Part shown: in pieces, positions 1 to 8,951 of the stretch
Position numbering within the stretch: the stretch's first letter is position 1
How the letters are laid out: every line of letters begins with the position of its first letter
Origin: SZUA-545 sp050297855
GTDB lineage: Bacteria; Campylobacterota; Campylobacteria; Campylobacterales; SZUA-545
DNA: 64,000 nt
Assembly (NCBI GenBank): GCA_050297855.1
Contig: JBNKTC010000006.1
Span: 124,001 to 188,000 of the forward strand
Direction of reading: 5' to 3'
The notes under the pieces: generated by a model
What the model saw: only the letters and a program-made list of their open reading frames with translations
Told to the model about the DNA's origin: nothing
Databases searched by the model: none
Translations under genes and position numbers: made by a program

Positions 1-183
1 GGATTCGTAAAAAAGAAATAGGTGATGACCGGAGGAATAAGAAACAAGAAACACGAAATAAATCGACTTAGCAATATTGGAAAATCAAGTGTGAAGATTC
101 CAAACATATGACCAAAAATAAAGAATAAAATAATGCTTTTTATAAGAGTTGAAAAAAAGTTTGAAGCGAAAGAGTGTGCCTTG
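1..183. other. AT-rich non-coding edge of the window
   Basis: This stretch is clearly richer in A+T than the rest of the window and I see no convincing reading frame on either strand. It lies just downstream of the MNT-domain gene on the minus strand, where a HEPN toxin partner would normally overlap or follow, and none is visible. It may be a degraded or recently acquired spacer. Confidence 0.4.
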
Positions 184-477
184 TCAGACATATGCTGTTT
201 CGCTTAAGACGATCTCTTTGGCGTAGGGCTTGAGGTATTTTTGCCGTACGATGTCGACAGGCGTGTGGAGAAGGGATTCGAGCTCTTTTTTGAGGTGGGA
301 TTTTTTTTCGTAAATCTGTGTGATGCCGTCCTGAAGTTCGATAAGGACATCCACGTCGCTTCTTTCCGAAGCTTCACCCCTGGCATAGGAGCCGAAGAGT
401 CCGAGGATTTCGATACCGTCGTTGCGGTATTTGGATTTGAGTGAGCGAAGCGTGGAGATGATCTCTTTTTGTGTCAC
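184..477 (-). CDS. MNT-domain nucleotidyltransferase (MntA-like)
   Basis: A 97-residue minimal nucleotidyltransferase. The sequence GSYARGE followed by SDVDVLIE (about residues 29-47) is the GSx10DxD signature of the pol-beta superfamily MNT domain. In the family such proteins are usually antitoxins of HEPN/MNT pairs that AMPylate the HEPN toxin. The start is GTG, supported by AAAGGA about 6 bp upstream. No HEPN partner is visible on either side: downstream is non-coding AT-rich DNA and upstream is the 3' end of ccsBA, so the gene looks orphan within the window. The domain call is firm; an antitoxin role is only inferred. Confidence 0.8.
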   Translation of the reverse strand: MTQKEIISTLRSLKSKYRNDGIEILGLFGSYARGEASERSDVDVLIELQDGITQIYEKKSHLKKELESLLHTPVDIVRQKYLKPYAKEIVLSETAYV

Positions 478-540
478 GTTAATCCTTTTACCCTCTATTA
501 AATCTATAGATATGATACTCGATTTTTGATTAGATTGCTA

Positions 541-565
541 CCCCCGGATGTGTGTTTCCGGGGGG
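541..565 (-). terminator. Hairpin downstream of ccsBA
   Basis: A GC stem CCCCCGGA / TCCGGGGG with an 8-base loop lies 16 bp beyond the ccsBA stop codon. There is no clean T-run after it on the minus strand, so it is a probable but not canonical terminator. Confidence 0.45.
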
Positions 566-580
566 GAGGTGAAAAGAGAG

Positions 581-3500
581 TTATTTTTGCAGCGGCATCA
601 CGCTGTCGCGTTTGCGTGAAGCAAACAGCGCGACCAGCGTGACGACAAAAATCGTGTAGTAGACAAAATCCGGTACCGGGATCGGGTCTCCGGCGGCGTA
701 GGAGTGCATACCGGAGAGGTAGTAGTTGACCCCGAAGTAGGTCATGATGATCGTCGAGAAGGCGACCGTGCTCGCCACGGCGTTGAAGTAGGCCGTTTTC
801 ATTTTGGGGATGAACCGGGCGTGGACGATGAAGGCGTAGACCATGATGCTTACCAGTGTCCATGTCTCCTTGGCGTCCCAGCTCCAGTAGCGGCCCCACG
901 ATTCGTTGGCCCAGACGGCTCCGAGCATGTTTCCGATGGAGATCATAACGAGGCCGATGATGATGGCCATTTCGTTGATCTTGGTCAGTTCCGCGATGGA
1001 GTGGTCGATGTTGGGGCGTTTGTCGCTTCGCAGGATGAAGAGCACCATCGTGATAAACCCGAGCAGCGCGCCCAGGGCCAGGAAGCCGTAGCTGGCGCTG
1101 ATGATACTGACGTGGATCGTCAGCCAGTAGGACTTGAGGACCGGCACGAGGTTGGTGATCTGCGGGTCCATCCAGCTCAGGTGCGCCACGAAGAGCGTGA
1201 GGGCCGCGAGGATGGAGGTGGCCGCCAGGGTCATGGAGGACTTCTTGCTGAAGAAGAGCCCGGCAAGGATCGTCGCCCAGGAGATGTAGATCAGCGACTC
1301 GTAGCCGTTGCTCCACGGGGCGTGGCCGGAGATATACCAGCGAAGTCCCAGTCCGAAGGTATGGATGACAAACGCGACCACCAGGATATAAAAGAGCACC
1401 ACCACCGGCAGTTTCATCAGCGGGTGGTTTTTGACGATGGAGATAAAGAGCACCGCCAGCAGGATAAACCCGATGATCCCGTAGACAGGGGCCAGGCGTT
1501 CGAAGATGTTGAACTTGTTAAAGACCAGTTCCGCCTGGATGATGGACGGGGCGGGGAAGAGGTCGGCGCCGTGGGCGTTCTGGTAGCCGGAGATATTGGC
1601 CAGGGCGTCATCGGCTTTTTTCCAGTCGCCGCCGGTGATCCCGTCACCGACCGATTTGAGGTAGGCCATCGTCAGCTGTTGGATGATGGCGCCGTCCGCT
1701 TTGGCAAACTGCTGCATCGCCTCGACGGGGGCGAACCACTTGTCGTTCGCGCTGCCCGCGGGGTTGGGGAAGATCTTGAAGATATCCCCGTTGTAGACCA
1801 TAAAGCAGACATTGGCCCGCTCGTCGACTTTGAGCAGCTCTTTATCGAGCTTGCTGCGGTCGATGGGGCGCGTACGGCTTACCTCTTCGAGTTTACCTTT
1901 GAGGAGGTAGCGCATCTGGCCGTCTTTGCTGAAGAAGTCGGAGAAGGCGAGGTACTTCTGGTCGGGGTCGACGCCCAGCAGCTCGTTGACGCCGGGGTGG
2001 GAGACCTTGATCATCTTCTCCTCCTGCCATACCTGGGGAGCCGTGAGCATGCCGAGCACCACCTGGTTGGCGTTCATCCCTTTGTAGCTGTAGCCGCGGT
2101 GGATCTTGTTCATGATCTCCATGGTCAGGGTGTCGACGGGCTTGATGCGCCCCTGTACGTCCTGGGTCAGGAGGTGGGAGAAGCGCGCGGCGTGGTCGGC
2201 GTCGATGACCCCTTCGGCGTGGAGGTCGGTCGCGCCGCTGCCAAGTACCAGCACGGCGGCAAAGGCGGCCGTGGCACTGCCGACGGAGCGGGCCAGTTTT
2301 CTAAAGCGCCCTTTTTCGGCAAAGAGGATCCAGACAAGCCCCAGGGCCATAAGGAAGTAGCCGATATAGGTCGGTGTCATGCCGGGGTCTTTGGCCACGG
2401 AGAGGATCGTGCCCAGTTCGTCCTGGTCGTAGGAGGACTGGTAGAAACGGTACCCTTCGTAGACGAGGATATGGTTCATGTAGATGTGGTAGGGCATCGT
2501 TACGCCGTTGGCTTCATCGAGGACCGTGACGTGGCTCTCGTAGGAGGAGGGGGACATGGACCCGGGGTAGCGCTCCAGTACGAAGGCGTCAAGCTTGACC
2601 TTGAAGGGCAGGGGGATGTTGATGGAGCCGTAGGAGAGCTCGACGGTCGTGTCGCCCAGCGTCACGTGCTGCTCTTCGCCCAGCATGCCGCTGCTGCCGA
2701 ATACGGTAAGGGGTTTGCTCTCGCCGTTGTAGGAGATCGTCGTCTTGAGGGCGGAGACGCCGGTCTTCTCTTTGACGCTGACCAGCTCCTTGGCGGCTTT
2801 GGGGAGGTACTCTTTGATGACGATATTAAGGCCGCCGATCGTGTAGAGGTGGCGCGGAGCGATCGTGGCGGGTTTGTTTGCCTCCAGGCTGCCCGTGCTG
2901 CGGTCGGCCATGGCGAGCCAGTTGATCGGCATCGGGCTTGTGGCGCGGAGGGTGCCGTCTTCGGCGATATCGATCATGAGGGAGGTGGCGTGGTCGACGT
3001 CGGTATCACCGAATGAAATACTGAAGCTTCCCAGGTCGATGTGGTTGCCGTAGAAGAGATCGACCTTCTCGGGGGCCTGGCCGGTGGAGAGGACCAGGTC
3101 GAGGTACGGCTTGCCGTCCGGGGTCTCTTTGACCACTTCCGCGGCATTCTGGTAGAAGCCGGCGTAGTCGATGGTGACGTCACCCTTGGGGGTCTTGACG
3201 CGGTAGCTGAAGTCGTTGTCGCTGATGGCCGAGAGCAGGACCTTCTCGCTCAGGACGGCCGACTTGCCGTCCTGGATGATCTTGGCCTGGACGTAGGTGT
3301 CGCTCGAGGTGATGACGCTGGAGCTTTCGGCTTCACGGATGTGCATGATCCCTTCATATCCCGCATACCGCGTCAGGGCGGCCCCGAGGATAATAAAAAG
3401 CAGGGAGACGTGGAAGATCAGCAGGGAGAGCTTCTCGCGTTTATACATCTTGAACCGGACAATATTTCCCATAAGGTTGAGTGCAAAGAGCCCGATGACG

Positions 3501-3655
3501 ACCTCGAACCAGGTCGCGTTGTAGATCAGCGCCTTGGCGCTCTGGGTGCCGAAGTCGTTTTCGACAAAGGTGGCGACGCCGGATGCGACGCCGATGGTGA
3601 GAAAGAGCACGGCGGTCAGGCGCATGGAAAAGAGGATATTTAATACATTTTTCAT
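581..3655 (-). CDS. ccsBA: Cytochrome c biogenesis protein CcsBA (ResB-CcsA fusion)
   Basis: A 1024-residue System II cytochrome c synthase that moves haem across the inner membrane and attaches it to apocytochrome CXXCH motifs. The N-terminal part (about 1-480) is ResB/Ccs1-like with transmembrane segments near residues 10-90 and a large periplasmic domain; the C-terminal part is CcsA-like with many membrane segments. The haem-binding WWD-type motif is seen as WGRYWSWDAKETW, about residues 922-934. I chose the methionine beginning MKNVLNIL; an upstream in-frame extension of 30 residues lacks membrane-protein character and overlaps the probable promoter. The single-chain fusion is typical of Campylobacterota. 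A large antisense open frame over this gene is a shadow. Confidence 0.95.
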   Translation of the reverse strand: MKNVLNILFSMRLTAVLFLTIGVASGVATFVENDFGTQSAKALIYNATWFEVVIGLFALNLMGNIVRFKMYKREKLSLLIFHVSLLFIILGAALTRYAGYEGIMHIREAESSSVITSSDTYVQAKIIQDGKSAVLSEKVLLSAISDNDFSYRVKTPKGDVTIDYAGFYQNAAEVVKETPDGKPYLDLVLSTGQAPEKVDLFYGNHIDLGSFSISFGDTDVDHATSLMIDIAEDGTLRATSPMPINWLAMADRSTGSLEANKPATIAPRHLYTIGGLNIVIKEYLPKAAKELVSVKEKTGVSALKTTISYNGESKPLTVFGSSGMLGEEQHVTLGDTTVELSYGSINIPLPFKVKLDAFVLERYPGSMSPSSYESHVTVLDEANGVTMPYHIYMNHILVYEGYRFYQSSYDQDELGTILSVAKDPGMTPTYIGYFLMALGLVWILFAEKGRFRKLARSVGSATAAFAAVLVLGSGATDLHAEGVIDADHAARFSHLLTQDVQGRIKPVDTLTMEIMNKIHRGYSYKGMNANQVVLGMLTAPQVWQEEKMIKVSHPGVNELLGVDPDQKYLAFSDFFSKDGQMRYLLKGKLEEVSRTRPIDRSKLDKELLKVDERANVCFMVYNGDIFKIFPNPAGSANDKWFAPVEAMQQFAKADGAIIQQLTMAYLKSVGDGITGGDWKKADDALANISGYQNAHGADLFPAPSIIQAELVFNKFNIFERLAPVYGIIGFILLAVLFISIVKNHPLMKLPVVVLFYILVVAFVIHTFGLGLRWYISGHAPWSNGYESLIYISWATILAGLFFSKKSSMTLAATSILAALTLFVAHLSWMDPQITNLVPVLKSYWLTIHVSIISASYGFLALGALLGFITMVLFILRSDKRPNIDHSIAELTKINEMAIIIGLVMISIGNMLGAVWANESWGRYWSWDAKETWTLVSIMVYAFIVHARFIPKMKTAYFNAVASTVAFSTIIMTYFGVNYYLSGMHSYAAGDPIPVPDFVYYTIFVVTLVALFASRKRDSVMPLQK

Positions 3656-3687
3656 AGAGTCGGTCCTAATCGGATAATTTTTCTCCC

Positions 3688-3695
3688 ATTCTAGC
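3688..3695 (-). promoter_or_regulatory. Extended -10 promoter element for ccsBA
   Basis: On the minus strand TGCTAGAAT is an extended -10 element (TGN plus TAGAAT) about 33 bp upstream of the ccsBA start. A GCCCC/GGGGC hairpin lies just upstream of it and could end the polA transcript. No convincing -35 is present. Confidence 0.45.
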
Positions 3696-3774
3696 AGGAA
3701 GCAGCTTACTTGCCCCGCAACGGGTTGAGGGGCATTGTAAAGCAAGAGAGTAAACGAAAGGTATCACCTTCTGT

Positions 3775-6480
3775 CTATTTTAGATCCTTCCAGTTTTTGG
3801 CGACGGCGCGGTTGCATTTGAGGGGGATCTTCAGCTCATGGATATGCTCCATGATTGCCTGGATCTCGGCCGAAACACTCTCCACCTGCTCCTCTTTGAT
3901 CTCGAAGACCAGTTCATCGTGGATCTGGAGCAGCATCCGTACATCGTCGCGCCCTTTGAAGCGTTTGTAGACCTCCAGCATGGAGAGCTTGACCAGGTCG
4001 GCGGCACTTCCCTGGAACTTGGAGTTGACCGCCTCGCGCTCGAACATCGCCAGCTGCATGCCGTTGGCGTTGGCGTAGTCGAAGTAGCGTCGGCGGCCCA
4101 GCAGGGTCTCGACGTAGCCGTCGGTCTTGGCCCCCTCTTTGATCGTCTCGAAGTAGCGTTTGACCGACGAGAAGGTGGCGAAGTAGTTTTCGATCACCTG
4201 TTTGGCTTCGGCGACGGGGATGCCGACGGTCTCGGAGAGTTTACGGCTCCCCATCCCGTAGAGGAGGCCGAAGTTGACGCTTTTGGCCAGGCTCCGTTTG
4301 GCAGCCGCATCCGCTTCGCCGAAGATCCTGGCGGCGGTCTCGTGGTGGATATCCTTGTCTTCGTTAAAGGCGGCTACGAGGGTGGGATCGCCGCTGAAGT
4401 GGGCCAGGAGGCGCAGTTCGATCTGGGAGTAGTCCAGGCCGACGAAGGTGTACCCCTCGCCGGCGACGAACCCTTCGCGGATACGGCGGCCCAGTTCGGT
4501 CCGGGTCGGGATGTTCTGGAGGTTGGGGTTTTTACTGCTCAGGCGTCCCGTGGCGGTTCCCGTCTGGAGGAAGCTCGTGTGGATACGGCGGTCGGGCTCG
4601 TCGTAGGCGAGCTTAAGCAGCGGCTCGATGTAGGTGGAGTGGAGCTTGAAGTGCTCGCGGTACTCCTGGATCAGCGGGATGATCGGGTGGGCATCCAGCA
4701 GTTTGGTCAGGGTCTTGTCGTCGGTACTGTAGCCCGTTTTGGTCTTCTTGACCGGGGGCAGGCCCATCTCTTCGAAGAGGATGACGCCCAGCTGCTTGGT
4801 GGAGTTGATATTAAACTCCCGTCCCGCCGCGTCGTAGATGTTGCGCTCCAGCCCTTTAAGTGTCTCGGTGCTCTTGGCCTTGAGCCCTTCGAAAAACTCC
4901 GTATCGATCGTGATGCCGTGCCCCTCCATATCGATCAGGGTGTTGATAAAGGGGACTTCGACGCCGAAATACTCCTTTTCCAGGTCGGGCGACTGGGCCT
5001 GAAGCAGCGGGAGCATCTTGTCGTAAAGCCGCAGGGTGATGTAGGCGTCTTCCCCGGCGTATTCGGCCGCCTTTTCGATCTCGACGCTGCTGAAATCCTC
5101 CCCTTTGCCCACAGTGTCTTTGTAGGCGATCATCGTATGCTCGAGGTAGAACTGCGCCAGCTTGTCCAGCCCCACGGCCCGTTCGGGGTCGATCAGCCAG
5201 GCCAGGAGCATCGTATCGGCATAGAAGCCCTCATGGACGATACCAAGCGCGTTGCGGAGGATCGCCATGTCGTATTTGAGGTTCTGGCCCACGAGACGGA
5301 ATCCGCACAGCCTCGTGATGGCCGCCTTGGCCGACTCCAGGCTCACCTGGTCGCCTACGCCGAGGTAGTTGTGGCCGACGGGGACGTAGAAGGCCTTTTG
5401 ATCGTCATAGGCGAAGCTGAAGCCCACCAGTCTGGCCCGCCGTACGTCCAGGGCCGTCGTCTCCGTATCAAAGGCGACCAGTGCGTTTTCAGGGATGGCG
5501 TCGATGGCTTCATTCAGTTTGGCTTCGGTATCGAGCAGGACGGTCTCGTAAGCGATCTTGGACGGGGCAGGGGCAGTCTCTTCGGGCGCTGCCGTTTTGA
5601 CCGAGCCGGGCGTGCCCGTTTTGCCCGCGGCATTTTTGGCGCGGGTGAGGATGGCGTTCATGTCGTATTTGGCAAGGTCGTCGGCCAGGCGCAGGATCGG
5701 GTTGCATTCGGGGAGTCTCAGCTCCTCGAAGTCGACGCTCTCGAAGATGTCGTTGCGCAGGGAGACGAGCTCTTTGGAGACTTTTGCGCTCTCGATCCCG
5801 TTGCGCAGGGCGTTTTGGGCCCGTGTGGGGGTGATGGCGTCGATGTTGGCCATCATGTTGTCGACGGTCTTATACTCGTTGACCAGGGCCGAGGCGCCCT
5901 TCTGGCCGATCCCCTTGACACCCGGGACGTTGTCCGAGCTGTCGCCCAGCAGGGACTGGAACTCGATGAAGTCCCTGGGGTAGACGCCGAACTTTTCAAA
6001 GCATCCCTCTTCGTCGATCTCTTTGTTCTTGACCGCGTCGTAGATGACGACATTGCCGTTTTCGATAAGCTGGTACATATCCTTGTCGTGGGTGATGATA
6101 CGGACCTTAAACCCCTTTTCGCGGGAGAGCTTCACCATCGTGGCGATGACGTCGTCCGCTTCGAACCCCTCCTTGGAGAGGGTCTTAAAGCCCATCTTTT
6201 CGATCCACTCGATGGCGACGGGGAGCTGGGCCTTGAGGTCTTCGGGGGCCTCGGAACGGTTGGCTTTGTATTCGGGGTAGATCTCGTTGCGGAAGCTCTT
6301 GCCTTTGGCATCAAGGGCGAAGACGATGTAGTCGGTGGTGTGCTCCTTCTCCATGCGGTTGACGAAGTTGAGGAATCCGGTCAGAAGGCCGGTGGGAAAG
6401 CCCTGGGAGTTTTTAAGGGGCGGGAGGGCGTAAAAGCTTCTAAAAAAAAATCCAAAGGAGTCAATAATGGTTACGGTCAT
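3775..6480 (-). CDS. polA: DNA polymerase I
   Basis: A 901-residue full-length family A polymerase. The N-terminal third is the 5'-3' flap nuclease (SFGFFFRSFYAL start, GDSSDNVPGVKGIGQKGA helix-hairpin-helix region). The middle 3'-5' exonuclease retains the acidic residues (FDTETTALD, NLKYD, YAGEDAY), so proofreading is predicted to be active. The C-terminal polymerase domain shows GLDYSQIELRLLAH (motif A), RSLAKSVNFGLLYGMG (motif B/O-helix) and QIHDELVFE (motif C). It starts 6 bp after the fliO-like stop codon, so translation is probably coupled to the flagellar genes upstream. It fills gaps in repair and Okazaki-fragment processing. Confidence 0.97.
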   Translation of the reverse strand: MTVTIIDSFGFFFRSFYALPPLKNSQGFPTGLLTGFLNFVNRMEKEHTTDYIVFALDAKGKSFRNEIYPEYKANRSEAPEDLKAQLPVAIEWIEKMGFKTLSKEGFEADDVIATMVKLSREKGFKVRIITHDKDMYQLIENGNVVIYDAVKNKEIDEEGCFEKFGVYPRDFIEFQSLLGDSSDNVPGVKGIGQKGASALVNEYKTVDNMMANIDAITPTRAQNALRNGIESAKVSKELVSLRNDIFESVDFEELRLPECNPILRLADDLAKYDMNAILTRAKNAAGKTGTPGSVKTAAPEETAPAPSKIAYETVLLDTEAKLNEAIDAIPENALVAFDTETTALDVRRARLVGFSFAYDDQKAFYVPVGHNYLGVGDQVSLESAKAAITRLCGFRLVGQNLKYDMAILRNALGIVHEGFYADTMLLAWLIDPERAVGLDKLAQFYLEHTMIAYKDTVGKGEDFSSVEIEKAAEYAGEDAYITLRLYDKMLPLLQAQSPDLEKEYFGVEVPFINTLIDMEGHGITIDTEFFEGLKAKSTETLKGLERNIYDAAGREFNINSTKQLGVILFEEMGLPPVKKTKTGYSTDDKTLTKLLDAHPIIPLIQEYREHFKLHSTYIEPLLKLAYDEPDRRIHTSFLQTGTATGRLSSKNPNLQNIPTRTELGRRIREGFVAGEGYTFVGLDYSQIELRLLAHFSGDPTLVAAFNEDKDIHHETAARIFGEADAAAKRSLAKSVNFGLLYGMGSRKLSETVGIPVAEAKQVIENYFATFSSVKRYFETIKEGAKTDGYVETLLGRRRYFDYANANGMQLAMFEREAVNSKFQGSAADLVKLSMLEVYKRFKGRDDVRMLLQIHDELVFEIKEEQVESVSAEIQAIMEHIHELKIPLKCNRAVAKNWKDLK

Positions 6481-6486
6481 GGGGTA

Positions 6487-7284
6487 TTACTTTCTGTTTA
6501 GTTTGTTTTTGTAGGCCTTGAGGCGTTCGCTGTCCTTGCTGCTCAGGTATTTCTCCAGCGAATCGCTGTTTTGTCGCAGCAGGGCATTAAAGTCGTCGGC
6601 GGGGGATTCGGCGGCGATGCTGTCGATCAGGACATTGCCCGCGGCTCCCATAAGGACCAGGTGGTGCTTGTGATTAAACTCGATCAGCAGCAGTTTGTTC
6701 TTGGCGTCGATCGCTTTGTTGTAGATGATCTGCGCGTCGTGGGTCCCCCCCTTGCCGCTGCCGCCCAGTCTGCGGGTCGCCATGATCTTGATCAGCAGCA
6801 GAAGCAGCAGGAGCGATCCGACAAAGACGCCGACGATCAGATACTTTTCCGTCAGGTCTTCGACGTTTTCACCCACCTTTGGCGCACTCTGGGCTGCGGG
6901 CGTCTTGTAGCGGTCGATGGGGAGGGGCTTCTCTTTTTGCGTCGTGCGGATGCGCAGCCCGTATCCCGGGGCGACCTTGGTGATCTTGATCGCACCGTCT
7001 GGCGCGTCCATCTCGATCAGGGTACGGTTGCTGCTTTTATAGATGTTGACCGACTTGAGGAAGGGCCGCGTGAAGGTAAACTCTCTGTCGGTTTTGATAT
7101 TGGCACCCGGGAGGATCAGGTAGGTCTTGCCGTTACGTTCGTATTTGCTGACCGTTCCCATATAGACCGTGTCAAAGGAGAGCAGCAGGTCGACGCGGGT
7201 ATCCCGGTCGTAGACCTTGGTATTGAGAATGGACGACGGGAAGAGCAGGGTGGTGAGGCTAAGAAGCAGTAGGAGTCTTCTCAT
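6487..7284 (-). CDS. fliO: FliO-like flagellar export protein
   Basis: A 265-residue membrane protein. It has an N-terminal signal sequence (MRRLLLLLSLTTLLF), a periplasmic domain of about 110 residues resembling AMIN-type beta domains, one transmembrane helix near residues 149-166, and a cytoplasmic tail in which FNHKHHLVLMGAAGNVLID resembles the FliO domain. FliO helps assemble the FliP/Q/R flagellar export gate. The position directly after fliN, overlapping it by 4 bp, supports this. The extra periplasmic domain is unlike enterobacterial FliO but is seen in Campylobacterota homologues. The call rests on architecture and context more than on strong motifs. Confidence 0.7.
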   Translation of the reverse strand: MRRLLLLLSLTTLLFPSSILNTKVYDRDTRVDLLLSFDTVYMGTVSKYERNGKTYLILPGANIKTDREFTFTRPFLKSVNIYKSSNRTLIEMDAPDGAIKITKVAPGYGLRIRTTQKEKPLPIDRYKTPAAQSAPKVGENVEDLTEKYLIVGVFVGSLLLLLLLIKIMATRRLGGSGKGGTHDAQIIYNKAIDAKNKLLLIEFNHKHHLVLMGAAGNVLIDSIAAESPADDFNALLRQNSDSLEKYLSSKDSERLKAYKNKLNRK

Positions 7285-7601
7285 CCCTTCTCTTTGGAAA
7301 AGAAGTAGAGTACGGAGTTGGAGTCCAGCACTTCATTGATACGGATGGCAAGGTTCTTCTCGTAGACCATCACCTCGCCCTTGCCGATGATCCGGCCGTT
7401 GATGTAGACCTCCACCGACTCCCCGGCGGGTTTGTTGAGATCGATGACGGAGCCTTTTTCCAGTTTGAGGATGTCACGCAGTGTCGTTTCGGTATGGCCG
7501 AGGTCCGTGACAAACTCCACCTCCATATCGAGCAGTTCGGAGTAGTTGGGGACGATGTCCTCGATGCGGAGTCCGCCCAGTTCGTCTTTGTTGTCGCTCA
7601 C
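7281..7601 (-). CDS. fliN: Flagellar motor switch protein FliN
   Basis: A 106-residue protein made almost wholly of the SpoA/FliN C-terminal domain. The segment from LDMEVEFVTDLG through LRDILKLEKGSVIDLNKPA to VYINGRIIGKGEVMVYEKN fits the family in order. FliN forms the cytoplasmic C-ring base with FliM and FliG and helps dock export substrates. The GTG start overlaps the TGA of the upstream CheX-like gene (GTGA), and its own end overlaps fliO, so the three genes are translationally coupled. Confidence 0.93.
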   Translation of the reverse strand: MSDNKDELGGLRIEDIVPNYSELLDMEVEFVTDLGHTETTLRDILKLEKGSVIDLNKPAGESVEVYINGRIIGKGEVMVYEKNLAIRINEVLDSNSVLYFFSKEKG

Positions 7602-8017
7602 GCTTCAGCCTTTGCCGCGATGGAGAAGACATGGTCTTCGAACATGAAGTTGATCTCCATGTCGTTTTCGCTGACGGTTGTATTATCAGAGATAAAATCG
7701 GGTGTAGAGATGTCGAAGTTTAGCCCGGACCCGGCTGCGATCACTTTGGCTTTGCCGACGATCAGGTTGGTCACCTCTTTGATCAGATCTTTAAGCGTCG
7801 CGTCGTCGGGATCCTCTTCAAAGAGAAAGAGATAAGCCATCTTGGTCAGGCTCTCTTTATTGATATAGACGGCTACCCGGTAGTTGGCATCCCCGTTGAT
7901 GGCGATCTGCGCGGCGTAGAAGGAGTCCATCGGGCAGCTCTCGAACAGCGAGACTTCCGATCCCAGTACGTCCTTGGCAAAAAATTGTGTCGCTTCGATC
8001 AGGGATTCTTTTAACAT
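7598..8017 (-). CDS. CheX/CheC-like chemotaxis phosphatase-domain protein
   Basis: A 139-residue protein of the CheX/CheC fold. D77-x3-E81-x2-N84 (in DLIKEVTNLIVG) matches the D/S-x3-E-x2-N catalytic motif with which these phosphatases remove phosphate from CheY. It sits first in a coupled run with fliN and fliO, so it may act at the motor switch, like FliY/CheX in other bacteria. I chose the methionine of MLKESLIEA, preceded by AAAGAGAG; a GTG 24 bp upstream is an alternative. The single motif copy argues for a CheX-type dimer. Confidence 0.72.
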   Translation of the reverse strand: MLKESLIEATQFFAKDVLGSEVSLFESCPMDSFYAAQIAINGDANYRVAVYINKESLTKMAYLFLFEEDPDDATLKDLIKEVTNLIVGKAKVIAAGSGLNFDISTPDFISDNTTVSENDMEINFMFEDHVFSIAAKAEA

Positions 8018-8121
8018 CGCTCTCTCTTTGAAAAAAATCACGGCCCGGGACGCCGGGGGGCTGTTTTGCTAAGTCAATTTAACAACAAAAATGGTTAAGG
8101 CTAGTTTAACATTGTCCTTTA

Positions 8122-8150
8122 TGGATATACCATCGTTTTTTGACTATACT
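8122..8150 (+). promoter_or_regulatory. Candidate sigma-70 promoter for the TauE-family gene
   Basis: TGGATA (8122-8127) and TATACT (8145-8150) are separated by 17 bp and lie about 55 bp upstream of the preferred start codon at 8205. This placement supports the shorter protein. Confidence 0.4.
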
Positions 8151-8204
8151 ACCGCCTATTTCGAGGCACCCATTGTATGTGCCGAAAGCGAGCGGGGGAT
8201 GCCC

Positions 8205-8951
8205 ATGGTTGAGTTTGTACTGATCGGTCTGACGGCCGGGTTCATGGCCGGCTTTTTCGGCGTCGGCGGCGGGGCGATCACCGTGCCGCTGCTGCTGTAC
8301 GCGGGGGTCTCTATCAAGTTTGCCGTCGGGATATCGGCGATGCAGATGGTCTTCAGCTCCGTCTACGGCTCGATGCGCAATGTCAAAAACCGTCTCGTCG
8401 ACTCCCGGGACGCCTATCCCTTCGGCCTGGGGGGTATCGCGGGGGCGTTCCTGGGCGGAAACCTGCTGGATGTGGCGGACGAACGGGTCATCGAGTTCAG
8501 TTTCCTGAGCCTGATCATCTTTGCCCTGGTGCGGGTTTTTTACTCCTCCCACGAGCCCCGAGGCGAAAAAAAGAGAAAATCTCTCTATTTTAATTTGATT
8601 ATTGGATTGGTTATTGGTATGATTGCGGGAATGCTTGGGGTGGGCGGTTCGATCCTGCTCATCCCGATCCTGGTGGGATACCTGAATTTCACGACCAAAG
8701 AGGCGGTCAGCGTGGGTCTCTTTTTTGTCATGTTCTCGTCCATTGCGGCCTTTTCGACACTGGCCGGACTGGGATACGTGGACTATGCAAAAGGGCTGCT
8801 GGTGGCCGTCTCCTCGCTTATCGGGGTACGGGCCGGGCAGTATGCCGTGGGCAGGACCGGGACAAAAAGTCATAAAAACTGGACGGTGACTATGTATGTG
8901 GTACTCTTCGTCCTGACAAGCTATAAAATATTTTTTGATGAGGATTTTTAA
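8205..8951 (+). CDS. TauE/SafE-family membrane permease
   Basis: A 248-residue polytopic membrane protein with two related halves, each opening with a glycine-rich loop: AGFFGVGGGAITVPLLL near residue 18 and AGMLGVGGSILLIPILV near residue 148. This doubled motif is the hallmark of the TauE/SafE (DUF81) family, which exports or imports small sulfur-containing or organic anions. The substrate cannot be told from the sequence. The start MVEFVLIG is chosen because GGGGG precedes it and a promoter-like element lies inside the longer frame. Its TAA overlaps the ATG of uvrA by one base. Confidence 0.85.
   Translation: MVEFVLIGLTAGFMAGFFGVGGGAITVPLLLYAGVSIKFAVGISAMQMVFSSVYGSMRNVKNRLVDSRDAYPFGLGGIAGAFLGGNLLDVADERVIEFSFLSLIIFALVRVFYSSHEPRGEKKRKSLYFNLIIGLVIGMIAGMLGVGGSILLIPILVGYLNFTTKEAVSVGLFFVMFSSIAAFSTLAGLGYVDYAKGLLVAVSSLIGVRAGQYAVGRTGTKSHKNWTVTMYVVLFVLTSYKIFFDEDF

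Noticed and set aside
704..3016. Plus-strand open frame of 770 codons antisense to ccsBA
   Set aside because: Its translation is rich in D, G, V, R and H with no domain, as expected for the mirror of a GC-biased gene; ccsBA on the other strand has full motifs.
3838..6501. Plus-strand open frame of 887 codons antisense to polA
   Set aside because: It is a shadow of polA: no ribosome-binding site, no recognisable family, and it mirrors the codon bias of the real gene.
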